64,000 nucleotides of DNA from Microbacterium sp. No. 7 (GTDB lineage: Bacteria; Actinomycetota; Actinomycetes; Actinomycetales; Microbacteriaceae). Both the position numbers and the translations under genes were made by a program. The stretch covers positions 4,216,001 to 4,280,000 of the forward strand of contig NZ_CP012697.1 of the NCBI RefSeq assembly GCF_001314225.1, given 5' to 3'. Below the pieces are notes generated by a model that was given only the letters and a program-made list of their open reading frames with translations, was not told the DNA's origin and made no database searches. Numbering within the stretch: position 1 is the first letter of the stretch; the number at the start of each line of letters is the position of its first letter. This document shows positions 19,988-28,589 of this stretch, piece after piece.

Positions 19988-21118
19988 ATGACAACGATCA
20001 CCCGGGCCGCCGACGCCGCCCACCTCCTGTCCCTCGTCCCCCGGCTGCTGGAGTACACGCCCCGGCGGAGCCTCGTGCTGATCCCGCTGGAGCGGGGCCG
20101 CAGCGTGGGCGCGATGCGCCTCGACCTGCCGCCCGACGCGGGACCGCGCGACGAGACGGTCGAGCGCGTGGCCTCGACCGTGATCGGCATGGTGTGCCGC
20201 ATCCCGCACGCCGACGCCTTCGTCGCCGTCGCGTACACCGACGACGCGGCCGGCCCCGAGCTGCCCCACCGCGGCCTCGCCGACGCGCTCGCACTGCGGG
20301 CCGACGCGTGCGGGCTGCGCATGGTCGACGCGCTCACCGTCGCCGCGAACGGCTGGGGCTCGCACCTCGACCCCGCGGGCGCGATCGAGCCGCTCGACGC
20401 CGTGCGGCAGAGTGCGCTGCAGAACGGGGATGCCGAGGATCCCGCCGAGGTGCGCGGCGACCAGACGACGGGCGCCGAGCTTCCCGCCACGACCCCCGAG
20501 CGGCGTCGCGAGGTCGCCGGCGTGCGGGCCGAGCTGGAACGGGCGATCGAGGTCGTGCGCGACGTCGAGGCCCCGGCGTCCGACGGCTCGGGGCCGATCA
20601 CGGCCGCCGCGCTCACGGCCGTGTGCGCACTGGCCGACCTGCCGGCGCTCTACGAGGACGCGCTGCGGTGGGATGCCGGCGCCCTGAGCCCTCTGCATGC
20701 CGGGCTCCTCTCGTGGTGCCTCGATCGTCCCGCGCTGCGCGATGTCGCGCTCATGCAGTGGTCGGGCGACCGGCGGCTGGGCGAGGAGGCCGCCGCGGCG
20801 CAGTCGGCGTGGGAGGAGGGCGGGGAGTACCCCGTGAGCCTCGCCGAGCGCCTGTGGGGAGAGGGCCCGCAGCCCGATCCCGAGCGCCTGGCGCGTGCGC
20901 TCGCGCTCGTCCGCCAGGTGGCCGCGCTCGTGCCCGACAGCGCCGGCGCGCTCGCCGTGTGCGCGTGGCTGTCGTGGGCGCAGTGCCGCTCGACGCACGC
21001 CGACGGCTATGTGCGCCGCGCGTGCGAGATCGACGCCGAGCACGGACTCGCGCAGATCGTCGGCTCGTTCATCGCCGCCGCGCATCTGCCCGACTGGGGA
21101 TTCCGACGGTTCTCGTAG
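19988..21118 (+). CDS. DUF4192 family protein
   Basis: 376 residues from ATG 19988 (GAGG about 10 bases upstream). The N-terminus, ITRAADAAHLLSLVPRLL then EYTPRRSLVLIPL, matches actinobacterial DUF4192 proteins, which open with a segment on the P-x-LLGF-x-P-x-SLV pattern. The remainder is Ala-rich and mostly helical, ending with a TPR-like stretch (ALAVCAWLSWAQCRSTHADG). The function of the family is unknown; a cytoplasmic location is expected because no signal peptide is visible. Convergent with lysS and separated from it by a hairpin terminator. Confidence 0.8.
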   Translation: MTTITRAADAAHLLSLVPRLLEYTPRRSLVLIPLERGRSVGAMRLDLPPDAGPRDETVERVASTVIGMVCRIPHADAFVAVAYTDDAAGPELPHRGLADALALRADACGLRMVDALTVAANGWGSHLDPAGAIEPLDAVRQSALQNGDAEDPAEVRGDQTTGAELPATTPERRREVAGVRAELERAIEVVRDVEAPASDGSGPITAAALTAVCALADLPALYEDALRWDAGALSPLHAGLLSWCLDRPALRDVALMQWSGDRRLGEEAAAAQSAWEEGGEYPVSLAERLWGEGPQPDPERLARALALVRQVAALVPDSAGALAVCAWLSWAQCRSTHADGYVRRACEIDAEHGLAQIVGSFIAAAHLPDWGFRRFS

Positions 21119-21133
21119 CGGCGGCGCGTCGAG

Positions 21134-21164
21134 CGTCCGGCATCCTCGTGCGGGATGCCGGACG
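21134..21164. terminator. Bidirectional hairpin terminator between DUF4192 gene and lysS
   Basis: Perfect 12-bp stem (CGTCCGGCATCC at 21134-21145 with its complement at 21153-21164) and a 7-base loop, between two convergent stop codons. Confidence 0.7.
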
Positions 21165-21193
21165 ACGCGGCGTCCTTGAGGCGTCCTTGACGC

Positions 21194-22726
21194 CTACTTC
21201 ACGAGGGGGAACAGGATGGTCTCGCGGATGCCGAGGCCCGTGATCGCCATGATGAGGCGGTCGATGCCCATCCCCATGCCGCCCGTCGGGGGCATGCCGT
21301 GCTCGAGGGCACGGAGGAACTCCTCGTCGACGCGCATCGCCTCGTCGTCGCCGCGCGCGGCGAGCTTCGCCTGCTCGACGAAGCGCTCGCGCTGGATGAC
21401 GGGGTCGACGAGCTCGGAGTAGCCGGTCGCGAGCTCGAAGCCGCGCACGTAGAGGTCCCACTTCTCCACGACGCCGGGGATCGAGCGGTGCTCGCGCACG
21501 AGCGGGCTCGTGTCGACGGGGAAGTCCATGACGAACGTCGGACGCTCGAGCGAGCCCTTCACGAAGTGCTCCCACAGCTCCTCGACGAGCTTGCCATGCG
21601 TCGCGACCTTCTCGGGCACCTCGACGCCCACCTCGGCGGCGAGCGCCTGCAGCTCGGCGAGACCCGTCTGCGGGGTGATCTCGCGGCCCGCGGCCTGCGA
21701 CAGGCTCTCGTACATCGAGAGACGCTCCCACTGGCCGCCGAGGTCGTACACGGTGCCGTCGGCCCAGGTCACGGTCGTCGAGCCCGCGACGGCGATCGCG
21801 GCGTTCTGCACGAGCGTCTGGGTGAGGTCGGCGATGCCGTGGTAGTCGGTGTAGGCCTGGTAGGACTCGAGCATCGCGAACTCGGGGCTGTGCGTCGAGT
21901 CGGCGCCCTCGTTGCGGAAGTTGCGGTTGATCTCGAAGACGCGGTCGATGCCGCCCACGACGGCGCGCTTGAGGAACAGCTCGGGCGCGATGCGCAGGTA
22001 GAGCTCGGTGTCGAACGCGTTGGAGTGCGTCACGAACGGGCGGGCGGCGGCGCCGCCGTGCTGCACCTGCAGCATCGGCGTCTCGACCTCGACGAACCCG
22101 CGCTCGGCGAACGTCGCGCGGAGGCTCGCGTTGACCGCGGCGCGCGTGAGCACCGTCTCGCGCGCCTGCGGGCGCACGATGAGGTCGAGGAAGCGGCTGC
22201 GCACGCGCGTCTCCTCCGACAGCTCGGAGTGCAGGTTGGGCAGCGGCAGCAGCGCCTTGGCGGCGATCCGCCACGACGAGACCATGATCGACAGCTCGCC
22301 GCGGCGGCTGGAGATCACCTGGCCCGTGACCGACACGTGGTCGCCCAGGTCGACGAGCTCCTTCCACGCCTGCAGCGACTCCTCGCCCACCTCGGCGAGC
22401 GACACCATCGCCTGGATGCGGCTGCCGTCGCCGGCCTGCAGCGCGGCGAAGCACAGCTTGCCCGTGTTGCGACTGAACACGACGCGGCCCGCCACCGAGG
22501 CGACGACGCCCGTCTCGGCGCCGGCCTCGAGGTCGGCGTAGCGGGCGCGCAGCCCGGCGATCGTGTCGGTGACGGGCACGGCCACCGGATACGCGCCGCC
22601 CGCGGCATCCGCCCGCTCGGCGAGCAGGCGCTCGCGCTTGGCGAGGCGCACGGCCTTCTGCTCGTGCACGTCTTCGAGGATGTCCTCGTCGGACGGAGTC
22701 GCGCCGGGCAGGGTGGTGTCGGTCAT
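21194..22726 (-). CDS. lysS: Lysyl-tRNA synthetase (class II)
   Basis: 510 residues. An N-terminal OB-fold anticodon-binding domain covers about 60-170 ([19 protein letters not shown], then [12 protein letters not shown]). The class II core follows: motif 1 with VETPMLQ, motif 2 [11 protein letters not shown] (near residue 270) and motif 3 [13 protein letters not shown] near the C-terminus. It charges tRNA-Lys with lysine in the cytoplasm. ATG 22726 has GAGGAG upstream. In many actinobacteria lysS follows panC/panD-like genes; here a DUF2520 gene lies upstream on the same strand, separated by 204 bp containing a palindrome. Confidence 0.97.
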   Translation of the reverse strand: MTDTTLPGATPSDEDILEDVHEQKAVRLAKRERLLAERADAAGGAYPVAVPVTDTIAGLRARYADLEAGAETGVVASVAGRVVFSRNTGKLCFAALQAGDGSRIQAMVSLAEVGEESLQAWKELVDLGDHVSVTGQVISSRRGELSIMVSSWRIAAKALLPLPNLHSELSEETRVRSRFLDLIVRPQARETVLTRAAVNASLRATFAERGFVEVETPMLQVQHGGAAARPFVTHSNAFDTELYLRIAPELFLKRAVVGGIDRVFEINRNFRNEGADSTHSPEFAMLESYQAYTDYHGIADLTQTLVQNAAIAVAGSTTVTWADGTVYDLGGQWERLSMYESLSQAAGREITPQTGLAELQALAAEVGVEVPEKVATHGKLVEELWEHFVKGSLERPTFVMDFPVDTSPLVREHRSIPGVVEKWDLYVRGFELATGYSELVDPVIQRERFVEQAKLAARGDDEAMRVDEEFLRALEHGMPPTGGMGMGIDRLIMAITGLGIRETILFPLVK

Positions 22727-22814
22727 GGTGACGGGCTCCTCGGGAATCGACCACCCAGTCTATCCGCGGCGCGTGGCGGGCTGTGGCCCGCGCGGCCACG
22801 CCGCGCGCCTCCCG

Positions 22815-22873
22815 TTCAACCGCGGCGTTCTGCGGGTGCGGAACGCGGGGACCCGCAGAACGCCGCGGTTGAA
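22815..22873. repeat. 60-bp CAACCGCGGC palindrome (copy G) with co-varied arms
   Basis: TTCAACCGCGGCGTTCTGCG at the left pairs perfectly with the right arm ending GCCGCGGTTGAA. Where other copies have AAAGT/ACTTT in the inner arm, this copy has GTTCT/AGAAC on both sides, so pairing is kept although the sequence differs. Confidence 0.93.
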
Positions 22874-22930
22874 CGCACGATGGGCGGGCGCGGGCGGCGG
22901 GCGCGGGCGGGGGGAAGGGGGCAGGCGCCC

Positions 22931-23611
22931 CTATCCCTCGGGGACCACGCCCAGGGCCTGCTCGACCGTGGAGTGCACGAGGGCGGAGAGGTAGCGGCCG
23001 GGGTCGTCGACGCCGGCCTGCTGCAGGAGAGCGGCGGCCTGGCGGACGATGGATGCCGAGAACTCCGTCGCCGTCGCGATGCCCTCCGCGTAGGCGGCGC
23101 GGTCGGCCTCGGCGACGACGACGGGCTCGCAGCCGAGCTCGACGGCGAGCGCCTGCGCGATGGGCAGCACCGCGGGCGGCGCCGTGACGGCGGCGTAGGC
23201 CTCGTGCAGCTGCCGCAGGTCGATCGACGTGCCCGTGAAGGTCATCGCGGGATGCACCGCGAGCGGGATCGCGCCGGCGCGCTGCGCGGGCTCCAGCACG
23301 CCGATGCCGTAGGCGGGATCCGTGTGCATCACGAGCTGTCCGGGCTGCCAGGCGCCCACGTCGGCGAGCCCGGCGACGAGGCCCGGCAGCTCGTCGTGCG
23401 GCACCGCGAAGACGACGAGCTCGCTGCGGCGCAGCACCTCGGGCGCATCGCACACCGGCACGTCGGACAGCACCGCGGAGACGCGCTCGTCGTCGGAGCC
23501 GGGCGTGATGCCCGTGATGGCGTGTCCCGCGCCGGCGAGCGCGGCGCCGACGACCGGCCCGACGCGTCCGGCGCCGACGATGCCGACGCCGAGCCGGCCG
23601 TCACGCCTCAT
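22931..23611 (-). CDS. Rossmann-like / DUF2520 oxidoreductase-like protein
   Basis: 226 residues from ATG 23611, which overlaps the stop of the upstream PH-domain gene by 11 bp. The N-terminal Rossmann motif is VGIVGAGRVGPVVGAALAGAGH, followed by VFAVPHDELPGL as the second strand. The C-terminal half is the DUF2520 helical domain (PLAVHPAMTFTGTS, then DLRQLHEAYAAVT). Homologues resemble ketopantoate reductase or pyrroline-carboxylate-reductase-type dehydrogenases. In actinobacteria they often lie near pantothenate and lysS genes, suggesting a role in cofactor metabolism; the substrate is unproven. It ends a run of overlapping genes that begins with folB. Confidence 0.82.
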   Translation of the reverse strand: MRRDGRLGVGIVGAGRVGPVVGAALAGAGHAITGITPGSDDERVSAVLSDVPVCDAPEVLRRSELVVFAVPHDELPGLVAGLADVGAWQPGQLVMHTDPAYGIGVLEPAQRAGAIPLAVHPAMTFTGTSIDLRQLHEAYAAVTAPPAVLPIAQALAVELGCEPVVVAEADRAAYAEGIATATEFSASIVRQAAALLQQAGVDDPGRYLSALVHSTVEQALGVVPEG

Positions 23612-25499
23612 CGGTCCGCGGGGACGGCTCGGGGGCCTGTGGGGCTGGCGCCTGCGGGGCGGGCGGGGCGGTGTACGGCGGAGGCGGGGCGGTGTACGGC
23701 GCAGGCGCAACAGCGTGCGGCGCGGGCGCAACGGCGTGCGGCGCAGGCGCAACGGCGTACGGCGCGGCCACACCGGCATCCGGGGCGGGCTCGGCGACCT
23801 GCCGCTCGGGCGCACCGGCATCCGCCGTCTCCCCGGCATCCGCGTCCCCGTCGCGCCAGCGGTGCGACCGATCGTGCGTCGCAGCGGCGACCGCCGCGCG
23901 GCTGCCGCTGAGGAGCAGGTCGACGACCTCGTCGCGCTCGAGGCCGACGACGGCACCCGAGATCGGTCCCGTGATCGAGTGCGCCTGCGCCCACGCGACC
24001 TTCTGCAGCCGGTCGATCGGCCCCTGCGCGACCGAGAGCCCCTGCAGGCGGGCGAGCGGGAACACCGCGAGCTTGCGCCACACCCGGCCGCGCCGCAGCA
24101 GCAGCGCGAAGTCGGTGAGCGCGAAGCCGTGCCGCCGCCACGACATCGGCCGGCGCCACCGCGCGCGCCGCGCCATCGTCGTGTAGGGATCGGCGCCGGC
24201 ACCGTGCGGGCCGAGGATGCCGTGCTCCCACAGCAGCGACCTGTCGTGCGCCGGGAAGTCGGGCAGGATCAGCTCGAGCACGCGCTCGACGTCCTCGCGC
24301 GTGCCGACCGGCAGCACGACGTTGAACTGCTGCGTGCTGCTCGACGCCTGCTGCGTCGCGCTGCGCCCCGTCATCCTGTTGATGCGCACGATCCACCACC
24401 CGAACGGACGCCACAGCACGCCCTGCGACACCTCGACGGCGAAGATGCGACCGGGCGGGATGGTCTCGGTCACGGTCGTGAGCAGGCCGTAGGTGATGCG
24501 CACGCCGTCGGGCGTCGGCGCGATCGAGTAGCGCAGCGAGCGCGAGATCTGCGCCCACGTGACCGCGACGGCCGTGATGACGAGGGGGATGCCGACGCCC
24601 AGGCCCGTGCCGAGCAGGATCATCCAGCCGCCCCCGTCGGCGTTGCGCGCCGCGACGGGGATCATCGTGATCATCACGACCGCGAGGATCGCGAGGAAGA
24701 ACGCGAACCACACGACGCCCGCGATGAGCTGCGACCCGATGAGCCGGCCCGTCGGGATCTTCACGACGCTCTCCGGCGCGACATCGGCGAGATCGACGCC
24801 GTCGATGAGGCCCGAGAGCCCCGCGCCCACCTCCTCGACGAGGTGCGCCCGCGTCGCCGGGGCGCGGCCGAGGCGGGCGTCGCGCGCCGCACGGGCGCCC
24901 GACGCGAGGCGCAGGATGTCGGCGCGCACGCTCTCGGCACGGGCGGTGGCGAGGTATTCGAGCGGCACGTTCGCGTCGGTGCCGGCACCGACGACCTCGA
25001 GCTTGGCCATGCCGATGAGGCGTGCCGGGAAGGGCCGCGTGAGGTTCACGCCCTGCACGCGGTCGAGCGGCGCACGGCGCTGCGATCGGAAGACGATGCC
25101 CTTGCGCACCTCCACGTGCTCGTCCGTGATGCGGAACTGCTGGAACCGCCACACGACCCAGAACGCCACGATGAGCACGATGAGCACGCCCAGCACGGCG
25201 AGCAGCGCCCACAGGATGAGGTTGTTCTCGACGACCCAGTCGAGCGGGTCGTCGCTGTCGTAGTCGCCGTAGCGCGTGCCGGGCGCGAACGCGTCGACGA
25301 CCCACGCGATCAGCCGGTCGCGCATGTTCGAGATCACGATGCCCGCGACGATGATCAGCACCAGCCCGCCCTTGAACAGCGGGGTCAGCGGATGCAGCCG
25401 ATGCCACTGCCCGTCGGCGAGCGACGACGAGCCGCCGCCCGGCAGCGCCTGGCCGGCCGGCGACGCGTCCGGCGACGCGGCCTGGTCGGGCGCGCTCAC
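23601..25499 (-). CDS. Membrane protein with repeated bPH2 (YdbS/DUF304-like) domains
   Basis: 632 residues. Two hydrophobic segments near 45-65 and 90-112 precede the first bPH2 domain (ITDEHVEVRKGIVFRSQR). A second pair of membrane segments lies near 220-270. Two further bPH2-type units follow (YSIAPTPDGVRITYGLLTT and the region around WRRHGFALTDFALLLRRGR). The C-terminal 60 residues are a Pro-Ala repeat (APAPHAV and TAPPPPY units), low-complexity and probably disordered. Such PH-like membrane proteins occur in tandem pairs in Gram-positive bacteria, as here with the next gene; no precise role is established. ATG 25499 overlaps the upstream stop (ATGA). Confidence 0.85.
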   Translation of the reverse strand: MSAPDQAASPDASPAGQALPGGGSSSLADGQWHRLHPLTPLFKGGLVLIIVAGIVISNMRDRLIAWVVDAFAPGTRYGDYDSDDPLDWVVENNLILWALLAVLGVLIVLIVAFWVVWRFQQFRITDEHVEVRKGIVFRSQRRAPLDRVQGVNLTRPFPARLIGMAKLEVVGAGTDANVPLEYLATARAESVRADILRLASGARAARDARLGRAPATRAHLVEEVGAGLSGLIDGVDLADVAPESVVKIPTGRLIGSQLIAGVVWFAFFLAILAVVMITMIPVAARNADGGGWMILLGTGLGVGIPLVITAVAVTWAQISRSLRYSIAPTPDGVRITYGLLTTVTETIPPGRIFAVEVSQGVLWRPFGWWIVRINRMTGRSATQQASSSTQQFNVVLPVGTREDVERVLELILPDFPAHDRSLLWEHGILGPHGAGADPYTTMARRARWRRPMSWRRHGFALTDFALLLRRGRVWRKLAVFPLARLQGLSVAQGPIDRLQKVAWAQAHSITGPISGAVVGLERDEVVDLLLSGSRAAVAAATHDRSHRWRDGDADAGETADAGAPERQVAEPAPDAGVAAPYAVAPAPHAVAPAPHAVAPAPYTAPPPPYTAPPAPQAPAPQAPEPSPRTDEA

Positions 25500-26245
25500 A
25501 GCCCGGTCCGGCGCGTCTCGGCCACGGCGATGAGGGTGTCGCGCAGCGCCTCCGCGGCATCCTGGGTCAGCCCCGGGATCTGCACGCCGGTCGTCGCCGC
25601 GGCCGTCACCATCTTGAGCTGCGCGACGCCGAAGGCGCGGTCGAGCGGGCCGTGCGTGATGTCAACGAGCTGCAGGCGCCCGTAGGGCACGGCGATCATG
25701 CGCTGCCAGAGGATGCCGCGGCGGAACACGATGTCGTCGGCACGCAGCATGTAGCCGATCGCGCGCGCCTGCCGCGGCAGGATCACGAGGGTCACGACCG
25801 TGATCAGCACGATGACGCCCGCGGGGATCCACGCCCACGTCTGGTGGAAGAGCACCGCGAGCACGACCGCCGCGACGATGATGATCGCCAGGAAGATGGC
25901 GTTCTGCACGAACTGCGAGGTCACGTAGCGCCGCGAGATCTGATGCCACGTGCCGTCGAGCGCGAGCGCGCCGGCCGCCTTCGGCTGGCGGAGCTGCGTG
26001 AACGTGCCGTCGTCGAGCACGGGCGCGGCGCGCGGAGCCTCCGGGGCGGCGGCGGGCGGGGCGTCCGACGTCTCCGTCGCCGGGGCGGCGGGCTCGGACG
26101 ACGCTGCGGGGGCCGATGCGGCGGGCGGCGGCGTCACCGGCGGGGCGGCCGGCGGCGCGGGCGGCACCTGCTCGAAGGGGAGAACGCGATCAGTCCTGGT
26201 GGGAGAGGCCGAGTCCGGGTTCTGGGGGTCCGGGCTGGTCGTCAT
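25496..26245 (-). CDS. bPH2-domain membrane protein, smaller partner
   Basis: 249 residues. The first 95 residues are Pro/Ala-rich and probably disordered. Two transmembrane helices follow (FLAIIIVAAVVLAVLFHQTW, then IPAGVIVLITVVTLVILP), then a single bPH2 domain with YMLRADDIVFRRGILWQRMIAVPYGRLQ and VDITHGPLDRAFG, the characteristic YdbS/YdbT pattern. ATG 26245 has GGAAGGA upstream although it lies 56 bp inside the DUF3180 gene; this long overlap appears real. It is paired with the larger bPH2 protein downstream through a four-base overlap, so the two probably form one membrane complex. Confidence 0.85.
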   Translation of the reverse strand: MTTSPDPQNPDSASPTRTDRVLPFEQVPPAPPAAPPVTPPPAASAPAASSEPAAPATETSDAPPAAAPEAPRAAPVLDDGTFTQLRQPKAAGALALDGTWHQISRRYVTSQFVQNAIFLAIIIVAAVVLAVLFHQTWAWIPAGVIVLITVVTLVILPRQARAIGYMLRADDIVFRRGILWQRMIAVPYGRLQLVDITHGPLDRAFGVAQLKMVTAAATTGVQIPGLTQDAAEALRDTLIAVAETRRTGL

Positions 26246-26684
26246 CGTCGTCCTTCCGAATCGTGCACAGCTGTTCGGCGACCAGCGCGGCCGCCGTGAG
26301 GAGGACGCCGCCCGCGATGGCGGCGATCACTGCCCCCATCGAGCCTACCGACGGGGGCACGGGGCGGGTCAGCAGAAAGACGATCAGGCCCGTGCCGAGG
26401 CCCGCGACCGCCGCGCCCACGATGCTCGACGCCTTGGCGAGCACGGCGACCCGCACGGCCTGGAACGGATCCACGCGGGCGCCCGGAACGCCCCGCGCGG
26501 CGCGGCGCACCGGCAGGGCGAGCAGCACGACGCTCACGGCGAGCAGCACCAGCAGCACCGGCAGCAGCAGCGACGGCGTGAAGGTCGGGCGGCCCGACGA
26601 GGTCAGCAGCTGGTCGGCGACGAAGCCGACGATGCCGCCGACCACGGCGACCGCGACCAGCAGGCCGATGCTCGTGCGCTTCAT
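26190..26684 (-). CDS. DUF3180 family membrane protein
   Basis: 164 residues with four transmembrane helices (about 8-28, 40-62, 82-105 and 117-138), then an acidic tail (RKDDDDDQ). The N-terminus MKRTSIGLLVAVAVVGGIVG and the conserved DPFQAVRVAVLAKASSIVGA loop fit DUF3180, a family almost always found just after folK in actinobacteria, as here. Function unknown. Its start ATG overlaps the folK stop (ATGA), and its 3' end overlaps the next gene by 56 bp. Confidence 0.88.
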   Translation of the reverse strand: MKRTSIGLLVAVAVVGGIVGFVADQLLTSSGRPTFTPSLLLPVLLVLLAVSVVLLALPVRRAARGVPGARVDPFQAVRVAVLAKASSIVGAAVAGLGTGLIVFLLTRPVPPSVGSMGAVIAAIAGGVLLTAAALVAEQLCTIRKDDDDDQPGPPEPGLGLSHQD

Positions 26685-27313
26685 GGCGCGTCCTCGGTGG
26701 CGGGAGCACCCTCGCGAGGAGAACTGGCACCCTCGCGAGGAGAACTGGCACCCTCGCGGGGAGAACTAGCACCCTCGCGGGGCACGGGGGTGCGCAGGGC
26801 GGCGAGGAGGGTGGCGACGGGGCCGTGGCCGGGCAGCACGGCATCGGGGTCGATCGCCGCCCAGGGGGCGAGCACGAAGTCGCGCTCGTGGGCGCGCGGA
26901 TGCGGCAGGGTGAGACGCGGGTCGGCCGAGCGCACGTCGCCGTAGGCGATGAGATCGAGGTCGAGCGTGCGGTCGCCCCAGCGCTCGCGGCGCTCGCGGC
27001 CGTGCCGCTCCTCGATGCCGTGCAGGAAGTCGAGCAGCACGCTCGGGGCGAGGCGCGTCGCGACGATCGCGACGGTGTTCAGGTACGCGGGCGCCGACTC
27101 GTCGGGTCCGTCGAGGGTGAGGGCGACCGACTCGATCGGCTCGGCGGCCGCGACGAGCTCCGTCAGCGGCAGCCGTGCGAGGGCGTCGAGTGCGGCATCC
27201 ATCGTCGCGGCGCGGTCGCCGAGGTTCGCGCCGAGGGCGACGACGGCCCGCACGGCGCCGTTCTCGGCGCGCGGCGTGGGGCCGTGGTACCCGTGCGCGA
27301 GCCGCCGGTTCAC
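26681..27313 (-). CDS. folK: HPPK (FolK) with a C-terminal seven-residue repeat
   Basis: 210 residues from GTG 27313, which overlaps the folB stop (GTGA). 6-Hydroxymethyl-7,8-dihydropterin pyrophosphokinase transfers pyrophosphate from ATP in folate synthesis. Diagnostic segments are VVALGANLGDR near residue 25, AYLNTVAIV, the signature RWGDRTLDLDLIAYG near 120 and LPHPRAHERDFVLAPW near 142. After residue 180 the protein ends in four copies of PREGASS-like heptads (the last PREGAPA), encoded by a 21-bp tandem repeat at 26,705-26,785. This tail is outside the known fold and may be disordered. Co-transcribed with folB upstream and DUF3180 downstream. Confidence 0.95.
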   Translation of the reverse strand: MNRRLAHGYHGPTPRAENGAVRAVVALGANLGDRAATMDAALDALARLPLTELVAAAEPIESVALTLDGPDESAPAYLNTVAIVATRLAPSVLLDFLHGIEERHGRERRERWGDRTLDLDLIAYGDVRSADPRLTLPHPRAHERDFVLAPWAAIDPDAVLPGHGPVATLLAALRTPVPREGASSPREGASSPREGASSPREGAPATEDAP

Positions 27314-27687
27314 CGGCCGCTCCGGGCGTCGGCGCCCCGCGTCACCGTGACGCTCACGTCGCCGAAGGGCACCGCGATCGGGGCGGAGGGCTTGTGGATC
27401 GTGACCGTCGCGGTCTCGACGAGCGGGTGCGCGAGCACGGCCTCCGCGATGCGCTGCGCAAGGGTCTCGAGCAGGTTCACGGGCTCGCCCGCCAGCAGTG
27501 CCGCGACCTGCTCGGCGAGCTCGCCGTAGTGCACGGTGTCGGCGACGTCGTCGGTCTCGGCCGCACGCACGAGCGACAGGCCGAGCGCGACGTCGGCGAT
27601 GAACTCCTGTCCCTCGCGGCGCTCGTGCGCGTACACACCGTGGAACCCCGTCGCGCGGATGCCGGTGAGCCTGATCTCGTCGGTCAC
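27310..27687 (-). CDS. folB: Dihydroneopterin aldolase
   Basis: 125 residues, standard length. It converts 7,8-dihydroneopterin to 6-hydroxymethyl-7,8-dihydropterin plus glycolaldehyde. Conserved segments are IRATGFHGVYAHERREGQEF at the N-terminus (active-site Glu and Tyr), TVHYGELAEQV in the middle, and NLLETLAQRIAEAVL then VTIHKPSAPI near the C-terminus (catalytic Lys). It is coupled to folK by overlapping codons. The upstream neighbours folE and folP, normally in the same operon, are separated from it by the toxin-antitoxin pair on the other strand, so folB needs its own promoter in 27,688-27,830. Confidence 0.95.
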   Translation of the reverse strand: MTDEIRLTGIRATGFHGVYAHERREGQEFIADVALGLSLVRAAETDDVADTVHYGELAEQVAALLAGEPVNLLETLAQRIAEAVLAHPLVETATVTIHKPSAPIAVPFGDVSVTVTRGADARSGR

Positions 27688-27714
27688 GTCCCCAGCCTAC
27701 GTGGACGCGCCGAC

Positions 27715-27812
27715 ACGCGCCCGCGCCCTCCACGAACCTCGGAGGATCCCACGGACCTCGGAGCGATCCGCGGAGATCATCCGCGCTTCGCGCGATTCTC
27801 CGAACCTCGTGG
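27715..27812. repeat. ACCTCG / TTCTCCGAACCTCG repeats upstream of folB
   Basis: Four ACCTCG-type cores occur here, ending with GCGCGATTCTCCGAACCTCG. An inverted relative lies at 28,540-28,570 on the far side of the toxin-antitoxin pair, and another copy cluster is at 7,793-7,890. Confidence 0.5.
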
Positions 27813-27832
27813 GCGGCGTCGGGACGAATATC

Positions 27833-27846
27833 TAGACACTTGTCTA
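27833..27846. promoter_or_regulatory. Inverted repeat TAGACA-CT-TGTCTA before the antitoxin gene
   Basis: A perfect 6-2-6 palindrome starting 35 bp before the antitoxin ATG at 27868. Phd/YefM antitoxins usually bind such sites to repress their own operon. TATCGT at 27856-27861 is a possible -10, and with no Shine-Dalgarno visible the antitoxin mRNA may be leaderless. Confidence 0.6.
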
Positions 27847-27867
27847 CTTTGTCGGTATCGTCTCCCC

Positions 27868-28119
27868 ATGAGCATGACGATCTCCGTGGGCGAGCTGCGG
27901 CAGAATCCCACGCGCGCGCTCGACGAGGTGAGCGACGGGGCGACGGTCGTCGTCATGCGGCACAACCGGCCCATCGCCGACCTCGTTCCGCACCGGCCGG
28001 CGTCGGGTGTGAGCGGCGCCGAGGCGATGGCGCGCGTGCGGGCGATTGCGATCGACGAGGGATGGCTCGACGAGCTGCGCGCGGCCCGCGAAGCGCCCGA
28101 ACGCGACCCGTGGGCATGA
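27868..28119 (+). CDS. Phd/YefM-family antitoxin
   Basis: 83 residues from ATG 27868. The N-terminal DNA-binding domain reads MTISVGELRQNPTRALDEVS, then GATVVVMRHNRPIADLVPH, a clear Phd/YefM pattern. The C-terminal half (RVRAIAIDEGWLDELRAARE) is the helical toxin-neutralising segment. It represses the pair through the palindrome at 27833. ATGA overlap couples it to the PIN toxin. The pair lies on the opposite strand inside what is usually a continuous folE-folP-folB-folK operon, suggesting acquisition after that operon formed. Confidence 0.92.
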   Translation: MSMTISVGELRQNPTRALDEVSDGATVVVMRHNRPIADLVPHRPASGVSGAEAMARVRAIAIDEGWLDELRAAREAPERDPWA

Positions 28120-28529
28120 CGGCCGCCCTGCTCGACACCTCGACCGTCATCGCGCTCTTCCAGGAGCAGCGCCGCTTCACCCTGGAGGGCTTCGAACGGG
28201 TCGCGCTCAGCAGCCTCACCTATGCCGAGCTGCGCCTGGGCGTCGCGATGGCGACGACGGCGACCGTGGCGCGGCAGCGCATGACGGCGTTCGAGACGGC
28301 ACGGGAGGTGTTCGGCGACGGCATCCCCTTCGACGACGGCGCGGCCCGCGCGTTCGGGCTCATCGCGGCGCGCGTCGCCGACCGCGGCGGCGATCCGAAG
28401 GCCCACCGCACCGACCGGATGATCGCGGCCGTCGCCGCCGCGCACGACCTGACGCTCGTGACCCTCGACGCGGCCGGCCTGCGCGGCCTCGACAGCCTCG
28501 TGCGCGTCATCGAGCCGCCCGCCGCCTGA
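28116..28529 (+). CDS. VapC-like PIN-domain ribonuclease toxin
   Basis: 137 residues. The PIN fold carries acidic metal-binding residues Asp7 (ALLDTSTVIAL), Glu38 (TYAELRLG), Asp99 (HRTDRMIAAVA) and Asp117 (LVTLD), the complete VapC set. Such toxins cut tRNA or rRNA when the antitoxin is degraded. It overlaps the antitoxin by four bases and is convergent with folP, 60 bp away. The length is typical. No defect is visible, so the pair is probably functional. Confidence 0.93.
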   Translation: MTAALLDTSTVIALFQEQRRFTLEGFERVALSSLTYAELRLGVAMATTATVARQRMTAFETAREVFGDGIPFDDGAARAFGLIAARVADRGGDPKAHRTDRMIAAVAAAHDLTLVTLDAAGLRGLDSLVRVIEPPAA

Positions 28530-28589
28530 GCCGCGCGCTCCGCGAAGTTCGGAGAACCGCGCACGAGGCGCGCCGCACGGATGCGGCGG

